Made by a program: the position numbers and the translations under genes. Positions 57,232-64,000 of a DNA stretch of 64,000 bases are shown here, piece after piece. The first letter of the stretch is position 1; the number at the start of each line of letters is the position of its first letter. This DNA is from Clostridium sp. 'White wine YQ' (lineage in GTDB: Bacteria; Bacillota; Clostridia; Clostridiales; Clostridiaceae). The notes below the pieces were generated by a model. It saw only the letters and a program-made list of their open reading frames with translations, did not search any database and was not told the origin of the DNA. The DNA lies in contig NZ_JAQYUU010000001.1 of assembly GCF_028728205.1 (NCBI RefSeq), positions 1,167,318 to 1,231,317 on the forward strand, in the 5' to 3' direction.

Positions 57232-58566
57232 TTATTTATACTCTTCTCCAGTAAGTGAAAAGGATCCAGCTTTTGTTATTTTTACATTAACAAGCTTGCC
57301 TATATTTTCTTGACTACCTTCAAAATTAACAAGTCTTCCGTTTCTTGTTCTTCCCATTAATCTATCTTCTTGGTTTTTACTCTTACCTTCTACAAGTACT
57401 TCTACTACTTCTCCATTATATTCCTTATTTCTCTTTTCAACAATCTCATTCACTTGCTTAACTAGTCTATTAAATCTCTCATGCTTTACTTCTTCAGAAA
57501 TTTGATTTTCCATTCTATCAGCTGGTGTATTATTTCTTCTAGAATATATGAATGTAAATGCAGAGTCGTACTCAACTTCTTTAACTAAATCTAATGTATC
57601 TAAGAAGTCTTCTTCTGTTTCTCCAGGGAAGCCTATTATAATATCAGTAGATATTGAAACTCCAGGAATTTCTTTTCTTATTTTTTTAGCAAGTTCTAGA
57701 TATTGTTCTTTAGTGTAGCTTCTATTCATTTCCTTTAATACTCTAGATGATCCACTTTGAACTGGTAAGTGAATTTGCTCACATAACTTATCACATTCTT
57801 TTACTGCTTGAATTACATCGTCAGTTAAGTCTTTAGGATGAGAAGTCATAAATCTTACTCTTTCTATTCCTTCAACTTCATTTACTACTCTTAATAATTT
57901 AGCGAAGGTCATATCATCCCCTAAGTCTTTTCCATAGGAATTAACATTTTGTCCAAGTAAAGTTACTTCTTTATAGCCTAAGCTAACTAATTCATTAACT
58001 TCTTTAAGTATATCATCAACTTTTCTACTTCTTTCTCTTCCTCTAACGTAAGGAACTATACAATAAGTACAGAAATTATTACATCCATACATAATAGTTA
58101 CAAAAGCTTTTACATCGCTCTTTCTATCTATAGGAAGTCCTTCTACTATTCCTTCTTCCTTATTTATAATTTCTTTAATTTGAACTCCTTCTTTTTGTAC
58201 CATGTCTAAGTACTCAGGGAACTTATATGAGTTATGAGTTCCAAATATTATGTCTACATATGGGAAGGTCTTAAGTACCTTATCTGCCATGTCTTTTTGC
58301 TGCATCATGCAACCACATATAGCTATTATTAAATTTGGTTTCTTTTCCTTCATTGCTTTTAATAAGCCAAGATTACCGAAAACTTTATTTTCAGCATTTT
58401 CTCTTACACAACATGTGTTAAATATAATAATGTCAGCTTCTTCTCTTACTTCAGTATTAGAATAGCCAATTCTTTTAAGCATTCCAGATAATTTTTCGGA
58501 GTCTTCCTCATTCATTTGGCAACCCCAAGTTTCAATATAGTATTTTAATTCAGTATTTTGTAACAT
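57232..58566 (-). CDS. miaB: tRNA methylthiotransferase MiaB
   Basis: Radical SAM enzyme of 444 residues that converts i6A37 to ms2i6A37 in tRNA. N-terminal UPF0004 domain with [30 protein letters not shown] and ICGCM cysteines; radical SAM core with [20 protein letters not shown] (CxxxCxxC); C-terminal TRAM domain (~380-440). The ATG at 58566 follows TAAGGAGTG; the longer in-frame form lacks an SD. It may be cotranscribed with mutS, and works after MiaA. Confidence 0.96.
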   Translation of the reverse strand: MLQNTELKYYIETWGCQMNEEDSEKLSGMLKRIGYSNTEVREEADIIIFNTCCVRENAENKVFGNLGLLKAMKEKKPNLIIAICGCMMQQKDMADKVLKTFPYVDIIFGTHNSYKFPEYLDMVQKEGVQIKEIINKEEGIVEGLPIDRKSDVKAFVTIMYGCNNFCTYCIVPYVRGRERSRKVDDILKEVNELVSLGYKEVTLLGQNVNSYGKDLGDDMTFAKLLRVVNEVEGIERVRFMTSHPKDLTDDVIQAVKECDKLCEQIHLPVQSGSSRVLKEMNRSYTKEQYLELAKKIRKEIPGVSISTDIIIGFPGETEEDFLDTLDLVKEVEYDSAFTFIYSRRNNTPADRMENQISEEVKHERFNRLVKQVNEIVEKRNKEYNGEVVEVLVEGKSKNQEDRLMGRTRNGRLVNFEGSQENIGKLVNVKITKAGSFSLTGEEYK

Positions 58567-58745
58567 CTTTACACTCCTTATACAATAATTCAAGGTTTAT
58601 CCTTTAATCTTTCGATTATAAAATTTGTTCATTAAATAATTATATATAATTTAGAGAGATTTTAAAAGAGTTTAATAAAATTGATGTATAAATTATTCAT
58701 AAAAAATATAAAAAAGAAGAATACTATCATAAAAGGAGTGATAGT

Positions 58746-58910
58746 ATGTACGATGCTAAAGTAACAGATCATCCAGATAAGTATGTTAATCCAGAAAATA
58801 CAAAGGATAAAAAACGTGACATAAGTGATAGGGGATATTTTAGTGATAAACTAACATCATCTGTACTAGGTACTAAAACTTCCTATGTACCAACTGATGA
58901 TTTGTTATAA
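58746..58910 (+). CDS. Small hydrophilic protein of unknown function
   Basis: ORF of 54 residues, MYDAKVTDHPDKYVNPENTK onward, charged and without hydrophobic segments, ending SSVLGTKTSYVPTDDLL. A strong SD (AAAAGGAGTG) seven bases before the ATG and a terminator behind it show it is a real gene. Its size and composition recall small sporulation- or spore-associated proteins of Clostridium, but no family was recognised. Confidence 0.6.
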   Translation: MYDAKVTDHPDKYVNPENTKDKKRDISDRGYFSDKLTSSVLGTKTSYVPTDDLL

Positions 58911-58948
58911 TCCCCAGTATATTATTTAACTAATTTTATAATTATTTA

Positions 58949-58980
58949 GCCTATGGAGATACTACGCCATAGGCATTTTT
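58949..58980 (+). terminator. Terminator after the small ORF
   Basis: GCCTATGG (58949-58956) pairs with CCATAGGC (58967-58974) around a ten-base loop and is followed by ATTTTT. Confidence 0.8.
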
Positions 58981-59158
58981 AATTCTATAATATGTAATAA
59001 TTGTAATATACTGTAAAATCATTATACAATAGTAATATAAACCTATGTAACAGTAATATTGTTATAATTTTCAATTCATTATCTTGTATAGTAAAAAAAA
59101 TATATATCTATTTATTAAAATATACGATAAATTTTATACTTTAAGGAGATAGAATTAA

Positions 59159-60079
59159 ATGGCACTTTCAAAACTTAAAGAATTTGCTTCACTAAAAGGT
59201 TGGAAATTCGAAAAGAACATTGCATCTGGAGAAGAGAACAACTACTTATTTACTGTGATATCTGGACAAGGAGTGAAAATTTTTATTTGTCCATTACCAT
59301 CCATTAGTGAAGAAAATAAGAACCAGGTTTTAAATCACTTAACTTATAATAAGAAGCTATTAAAAATTAGTAGTTTTTTATTCGACCATGATATGCTAAT
59401 TATAAAATTTAAAGAGAATTATAGACGCACTAAAATTGAAACCATGAATAACTTACTAATTAATCTAACTAATCTTTTAAACTCTTTAGGAATAAAAGGT
59501 AAGGAATGCTGCATATTCTGTGGTCATGATAATGCAAATGAAACTATATACTTTGAAAATGTAATGTATTCAGCACATAGTGAATGTTACACCCAACAGG
59601 TCGAAATGATTGAGACAGCAGCAAGAGAATATGAATCAGAAAATAAAAATTATCTTAGAGGAGCTATTGGTGCGTTAATAGGTGGTATTCTAATCTCAAT
59701 ACCTTGGAGCTTTGCTCAAGTGTATTTATCTAATAATTTAGCAGCGATTTTCTCTACTTTATTAAGCCTTGGACTATTAAAATCTTATTATCTTTTTAAA
59801 GGAAAATTAGGTAGTGCAACAAGATGGATTATAGCTGCATGTACTTTTATTTCAGCAATAATTTCTCAACTTTTGGTTGTTGAAATTATGATGCTACAGC
59901 ATGGTACCACCATAGAATATAGTGACTTAATAGGACTATTTGGTATTTCTGGACTAGCAGCAATGTTTAGACTAAACGTAAAATTAAGTCTATTCATTGC
60001 ATTTATAGGTTTTTTACTTTTTGTTTTCCCAATAAAAGGTAGTACAAAAAGTGTTTTGCCCAAAATAGAAAAGAAATAA
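59159..60079 (+). CDS. Membrane protein with cytoplasmic zinc-knuckle-like motif
   Basis: Protein of 306 residues. The soluble N-terminal half (~1-165) contains CCIFCGH followed by HSEC (~128-155), a probable CxxC-HxxxC metal site. The C-terminal half has four to five hydrophobic helices (starting AIGALIGGILISIPW, LAAIFSTLLSLGLL, WIIAACTFISAIIS, LIGLFGISGLAAMF, SLFIAFIGFLLFVF). No known family. SD TAAGGAGA precedes the ATG. It is monocistronic, convergent with the GNAT gene. Confidence 0.75.
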   Translation: MALSKLKEFASLKGWKFEKNIASGEENNYLFTVISGQGVKIFICPLPSISEENKNQVLNHLTYNKKLLKISSFLFDHDMLIIKFKENYRRTKIETMNNLLINLTNLLNSLGIKGKECCIFCGHDNANETIYFENVMYSAHSECYTQQVEMIETAAREYESENKNYLRGAIGALIGGILISIPWSFAQVYLSNNLAAIFSTLLSLGLLKSYYLFKGKLGSATRWIIAACTFISAIISQLLVVEIMMLQHGTTIEYSDLIGLFGISGLAAMFRLNVKLSLFIAFIGFLLFVFPIKGSTKSVLPKIEKK

Positions 60080-60112
60080 AAAGAGGTAGGAATAATCCTG
60101 CCTCTTTTTATC
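60080..60112 (+). terminator. Bidirectional terminator between membrane protein and GNAT genes
   Basis: An 11-bp stem (60080-60090, AAAGAGGTAGG, with 60097-60107, one G-U pair) around AATAAT, with TTTTA after it and an A-run before it. It overlaps the stop region of the GNAT gene. Confidence 0.85.
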
Positions 60113-60944
60113 TAATCCATCCAACAACTTTATTATAATAATTAAAACCTACTGAATTATATAGGTTTACTGCTGGAGTATTTTTTTCAGAAACTCTAAT
60201 ATATAAATCCTTAATATTTTTATCAGCACATGTTGCTATTATTCTGTTTAAGAGTATTCGTCCGTACCCTTTTTTTCTATATCCATCGATTATTCCAAAA
60301 TTAACAACAAGATATTGTTTATTCAAATATATCACTTGTCCATATCCTATTGCTAAGCCTTTATGCATAATCAAAATAGACAGATCATCGATATAATAAG
60401 ACTGCTTCATATCATTAACTATATCTGCTACCTTTAAATCTGATCTATTTACATCCTTAAAGATAGAATTTTGTATTTCCACACGAGTCTTTATATCTAC
60501 ATTGCTTTGAACTACTTTAAACTCCACATCCTCAGCTTTTATCAGATTAACTTTTCCTAATTTTTTAAGGAGAACGATGCTCTCATCTGAAATTTGAAAA
60601 CCAATCTTATTTAATAGTTCTGTATTATCTTCAGTTGCAGTAGTTTCAAAGGAATAGAATTTATTTGATTTAAACTCATTTAGAGGAAACTCTTCAAAAC
60701 CATCTTGAAAGTATAAGCTGCGTAAATTCACATAGTCATCTCTTAAATTTTCTTTCCATATAATACCTAACTTATCTTCATAGCTATATACCTTTAGATT
60801 TGTTCTAAGCACTAATTTATCTAATATATTTGCTTTTGAATATACTTCCTCAAAGTCTTCATTTAATGGATTCATTTCTATTGCTTCATCTGATATTTTC
60901 TTTATAAGATTCAAATCAAATTTTTTAACTTTTTTGATTTTCAT
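60108..60944 (-). CDS. GNAT-family N-acetyltransferase
   Basis: Protein of 278 residues, two GNAT-like halves. The C-terminal domain (~140-278) has the acetyl-CoA loop GYRKKGYGRILLNRII and the closing strand NLYNSVGFNYYNKVVGW. The N-terminal half is a degenerate GNAT-like domain. Substrate unknown. ATG at 60944 is 11 bases after GGAGAG; a GTG three codons upstream is also possible. It lies 50 bases downstream of the CotS-like gene on the same strand. Confidence 0.8.
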   Translation of the reverse strand: MKIKKVKKFDLNLIKKISDEAIEMNPLNEDFEEVYSKANILDKLVLRTNLKVYSYEDKLGIIWKENLRDDYVNLRSLYFQDGFEEFPLNEFKSNKFYSFETTATEDNTELLNKIGFQISDESIVLLKKLGKVNLIKAEDVEFKVVQSNVDIKTRVEIQNSIFKDVNRSDLKVADIVNDMKQSYYIDDLSILIMHKGLAIGYGQVIYLNKQYLVVNFGIIDGYRKKGYGRILLNRIIATCADKNIKDLYIRVSEKNTPAVNLYNSVGFNYYNKVVGWIR

Positions 60945-60994
60945 TTTAATCACATCTCTCCACCAAAATATAATTATTATATCATATATTAAAT

Positions 60995-61987
60995 CTACAT
61001 ATTATACTTTTCCTCAAATTTGTCAATCCATAAATCAAGATTTTCTTTTATTTCTATTAAATAATCAAATTCATTTCTTAATATATTTATGTTGCTTGTA
61101 TTTTGCTTTTTATATATACCTTTACAAATATCATATAGCCTATAGGGGAATATGGTAAAGCAATAAAGCAAATAAATTTCTTCGTCAATAAAGGTTTCTC
61201 CTTTATTATAAACATTAATTAATTCCTCAAAAAAACTATAACTCCATTTGATAGAAGGACTATTTTCTATGCTATTTAATAATGATCCTAAATCAGTAAG
61301 ATAGTAGGACTGCTTTATTTTAGGTATATCTCTAAGCAATACCTTTCCTTCAACTTCCCCAAAGTTATTTAATGCTAAATTTGAAATGCAAAACTTATAC
61401 CTAAGTAGTTTTTGAGAACTCTTAGGTACTACACTTCTTAATATCAATAAGCATCTTTCAAATATATTATCGTAAGCATTTAATATATCATAAACCGTAG
61501 AATCTAACGGAGCCTTAATAATTTTCATATTTAATTCTTGTTTTAAATTAGCAAGGAAAACTAATCTTCTAATATATTTATCTATCGTTTTTCCATATTC
61601 TCTTCTTAACCTGTATTTTTCAGGGTGTAATTCTCTAGTGCACTTATGAAAATTTCTGAGTACTTGTATAGTTGATTTGTAAAACTGATCTGGTTCCATT
61701 TTATTCTCATTCTCAGTAAAAGTAGTTAAATAATAAATTCTATCTTTTGTTATTATATAACTATTTCCATTGTTACTTTTAATTACTCGTGAAGTTTTCC
61801 TAAAACCATTATTGTATATATCTTCTTTAAACTGAAACAATTCCTTAATTCCTTTTTTATTTCTTCTATAGGAATTTAAAATAAATTTATCTTCTCCACA
61901 ATCAATTATGTAACACTTTCCATTCTTAACAGCATTATATCCAATAATATTATAATTTAATAGTACACGCTGAATGATGTGCTCCAT
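60995..61987 (-). CDS. CotS-family spore coat protein (kinase-like fold)
   Basis: Protein of 330 residues resembling CotS/YtaA-type proteins, which have a degenerate aminoglycoside-kinase fold and are found in spore coats. Matching features: YNIIGYNAVKNGKCYIIDCG at the N-terminus, VLRNFHKCTRE (~108), FCISNLALNNFGEV in place of the catalytic loop and YYLTDLGSLLNSIE as the metal-motif equivalent. Catalytic residues are not clearly kept. SD AGGAGG precedes the ATG. Assignment is by pattern only. Confidence 0.6.
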   Translation of the reverse strand: MEHIIQRVLLNYNIIGYNAVKNGKCYIIDCGEDKFILNSYRRNKKGIKELFQFKEDIYNNGFRKTSRVIKSNNGNSYIITKDRIYYLTTFTENENKMEPDQFYKSTIQVLRNFHKCTRELHPEKYRLRREYGKTIDKYIRRLVFLANLKQELNMKIIKAPLDSTVYDILNAYDNIFERCLLILRSVVPKSSQKLLRYKFCISNLALNNFGEVEGKVLLRDIPKIKQSYYLTDLGSLLNSIENSPSIKWSYSFFEELINVYNKGETFIDEEIYLLYCFTIFPYRLYDICKGIYKKQNTSNINILRNEFDYLIEIKENLDLWIDKFEEKYNM

Positions 61988-62037
61988 AAGATTCCTCCTA
62001 AAATATTATTACTAATTAAATATATTCATTTAATTCT

Positions 62038-62080
62038 CGTATAATAACAAAAGAGTTCTTTCTATATGAAAGAACTCTTT
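62038..62080 (-). terminator. Terminator after ispH-rpsA
   Basis: On the minus strand a perfect 13-bp stem (62080-62068 with 62062-62050, AAAGAGTTCTTTC) around ATATA is followed by TGTTATTAT; the stem ends in TTT. Confidence 0.85.
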
Positions 62081-62097
62081 AATATACATTTAAATTA

Positions 62098-63993
62098 TTA
62101 ATCTATAACCTTTGAACTTAAACCAATTTTCTTTTTCTCGCTATCAACGCTTAATATTTTAGCTTTAACAACATCATTAACTTTTAATACTTCTGAAGGA
62201 TGGTTTATTTTTTTTCTAGAAATTTGAGAAATGTGAAGTAATCCATCTACTCCTTTTTCTAGTTCTACAAAAGCACCAAAATCAGCTATTCTTACTACTT
62301 TACCAACTACTATTGTTCCTTCTGGATATTTTTCTTCTATGTTTATCCATGGATCTTCTAGTAAATCTTTAATACTTAATGTTAATTTATTATCTTCTCT
62401 ATTTAATGCAATTATTTTAGCTTCAACTTCTTCACCAAGCTTTAAAAGCTCTTGTGGCTTTGAAACTTTGCCATAACTCATAAGTGATAGTGGAATTAAT
62501 CCATCTAGACCTTTAACATCTACAAAAGCACCAAACTCTGCAAATCTTAATACCTTAACCTTTAATACATCACCTTCATTTATAGAACCCCATGCTGCAT
62601 CTTCTCTTTCGTTTTTAGCAGCTTCTTCAATAATTCTACTAGAAGCAATTACATTACCTTCTTCTAGGTTTAGTATCTTAACATTTAATACTTTTCCTAC
62701 GTAACTAGCTGGGTCCTTTACAAATGCAACTGATATTTGTGATTGAGGTATAAATATTCTTACACCCTTATAATATGCTACTAATCCACCTCTAGCTGCA
62801 TCAGTTATTTCAATATCTAATGTCTTTTCAGTTTCTTTAGCATCTTTTAATTCCTCTAAGGCTTCTTCTCTTTGAATTTCTTTTCTTGATAATAGAACAT
62901 AACCTTCAAAATTATAACTTAAAACCTTAGCTTTTATTTCATCGCCAACTTTTACAACTTCTAATATATCTTCTGATTTATCAAAAGTAAATTCACTCTT
63001 TGGAATCTTACCATCTAACTTATATCCTGGAATTGCTACATATGCAGCATCAAAATCAACTTTTAAGACTTCAACCTTTATAACTTCACCAATAGTTAAT
63101 TTTCTATCCATTTCGTTCATCAAATCTAATTGATTAACTTCTGAGTTGTTATTGTTTTCCATAATCTTAATTACCTCCTTAATTACCCAGTCAGGAGTAG
63201 ATGCTCCAGCAGTTACTCCAACTAACTCTATATCTTTATCATTAATTAAATCTAAGGGTATTTCCTTAGCATTTTCAACATAGTATGTTCTCTCACAATT
63301 CTTCTTGCAAATCTCATACAACTTTGTTGTGTTAGAACTATTCTTACCACCGATAACTAGCATTACTTGAACTTGTTTAGATATTTCATCAGCACTTTTT
63401 TGTCTTACATCTGTAGCTGAACAAATGGTATTAAAAGAAAGAACTTCCTTTGACCTATTGCTAATATTATTTAAGGTTTTTTCCCAATTTTCTTTTTTTT
63501 CAGTAGTCTGTGAAACTAAGCAAACTTTTTCAAGATTAGACTCATCAATTTCTCCATCTTTAGTTATGATTGCCTTATTATCGCACCAACCATTTATGCC
63601 TACAACTTCCGGATGCTTTTCGTCTCCCATAATAACTATTCTATATCCATCATCACTATATTTCTTAGCCTTTTTTTGAATATTAGTAACAAAGGGACAT
63701 GTAGCATTTATTATTGTAAGTCCTCTATTTTCTAGTTCATCATATACCTTCTTTGATACTCCATGGGATCTAATCACTACAACGTCATCTTTTGATAAAT
63801 TAGAGATATCATCAAAATTAACAGCATGAATATCATTGCTTTCAAGCATTTCTACCACATCATTATTATGAATAAGTGGTCCTAAAGTATATATTTTCTT
63901 ATTAAATACTTCTTTATTCTTAAGTGCTTCATCAACTGCTCTTTTTACACCAAAGCAGAATCCTGCATTTTCTGCCAAAATTACTTTTCTCAT
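62098..63993 (-). CDS. ispH: Fusion of IspH (HMBPP reductase) and S1-domain protein
   Basis: Protein of 631 residues. Residues 1-~285 are the Fe-S enzyme making isopentenyl and dimethylallyl diphosphate in the MEP pathway: cysteines in NAGFCFGVKRAVDEA (Cys13), NATCPFVT (~98) and NTICSATDVRQ (~190). After a short linker, four S1 repeats (~300-370, ~390-455, ~470-540, ~555-625) resemble ribosomal protein S1 (e.g. VKVLRFAEFGAFVDV and GKVVRIADFGAFVEL). This fusion is common in Clostridia. ATG at 63993; only seven bases of upstream sequence are visible, so the start is likely but not fully testable. Confidence 0.95.
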   Translation of the reverse strand: MRKVILAENAGFCFGVKRAVDEALKNKEVFNKKIYTLGPLIHNNDVVEMLESNDIHAVNFDDISNLSKDDVVVIRSHGVSKKVYDELENRGLTIINATCPFVTNIQKKAKKYSDDGYRIVIMGDEKHPEVVGINGWCDNKAIITKDGEIDESNLEKVCLVSQTTEKKENWEKTLNNISNRSKEVLSFNTICSATDVRQKSADEISKQVQVMLVIGGKNSSNTTKLYEICKKNCERTYYVENAKEIPLDLINDKDIELVGVTAGASTPDWVIKEVIKIMENNNNSEVNQLDLMNEMDRKLTIGEVIKVEVLKVDFDAAYVAIPGYKLDGKIPKSEFTFDKSEDILEVVKVGDEIKAKVLSYNFEGYVLLSRKEIQREEALEELKDAKETEKTLDIEITDAARGGLVAYYKGVRIFIPQSQISVAFVKDPASYVGKVLNVKILNLEEGNVIASSRIIEEAAKNEREDAAWGSINEGDVLKVKVLRFAEFGAFVDVKGLDGLIPLSLMSYGKVSKPQELLKLGEEVEAKIIALNREDNKLTLSIKDLLEDPWINIEEKYPEGTIVVGKVVRIADFGAFVELEKGVDGLLHISQISRKKINHPSEVLKVNDVVKAKILSVDSEKKKIGLSSKVID

Positions 63994-64000
63994 TCCATCA

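Noticed and set aside
1-64000. CRISPR arrays, rRNA and tRNA genes
   Set aside because: No regularly spaced repeat arrays of CRISPR type, no rRNA-like sequence and no tRNA cloverleaf with a GGTTCGA-type arm were seen by eye; a covariance-model scan would be needed to exclude a single tRNA.

Overview
The window looks like a chromosome segment from a spore-forming Clostridium (Clostridium sensu stricto or a close relative). It is strongly AT-rich with Firmicute-type promoters and Shine-Dalgarno (SD) sites. It carries a Firmicute PolC, SpoVS, a CotS-like coat protein, YmxH/TepA/FtsK in a Bacillus-like order, and the IspH-ribosomal protein S1 fusion typical of Clostridia. Species cannot be named from sequence alone.

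Region 1 (1-28.8 kb) is conserved housekeeping DNA, nearly all on the + strand. It holds the 3' end of polC, then the rimP-nusA-rnpM-ylxQ-infB-rbfA-nrnA-truB-ribF translation/transcription operon and rpsO-pnp. Next come an M16 peptidase, ymxH, dapG, tepA, ftsK, rimO, pgsA, SOS-controlled recA, a YENG-repeat protein, rny, spoVS, a PHP phosphoesterase, an aspartate-type aminotransferase, ptsH (HPr), a DUF378 membrane protein and purB. Three genes here (ymxH, tepA, rny) have upstream hairpins that would bury their own ribosome-binding site.

Region 2 (28.8-42.1 kb) is an accessory island inserted between purB and the lexA block. It contains decayed mobile-element genes: a large serine recombinase with nonsense codons, a DUF4406-like gene, a PriCT primase, and an HK97-type portal gene joined to the last codons of a second recombinase. 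Between the wrecks lie intact cargo genes. One is an operon-like run of a DUF2089 protein, a PD-(D/E)XK-like nuclease, a DUF262/DUF1524 (GmrSD-type) gene with two in-frame stops, and two tandem dynamin-like GTPases. The others are a minus-strand DUF1413 pair with an elaborate operator, and a two-gene unit whose second protein has an Arg-variant P-loop. The content resembles a defence island; the GTPase pair resembles Eleos/Leo-type dynamin systems.

Region 3 (42.4-48.8 kb) is accessory but intact: a B12-binding-type radical SAM protein, an HD hydrolase, an APH-like kinase, an alpha/beta hydrolase of foreign-looking composition, and then the most unusual module. That module is a ribbon-helix-helix/coiled-coil protein next to a XerC-like tyrosine recombinase. 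Two copies of a repeat array (an RTANTAC heptamer every 10-11 bp) lie on either side of the recombinase gene, one of them over the promoter of the coiled-coil gene.

Region 4 (48.8-64 kb) returns to core DNA: an acidic Cys-rich protein, autoregulated lexA, and then on the minus strand miaB-mutS-mutL-miaA-hfq and ynbB. A small sporulation-like ORF, a membrane protein, a GNAT acetyltransferase, a CotS-like protein and the ispH-rpsA fusion follow. RecA and LexA, with their operators, form the SOS switch of this window.
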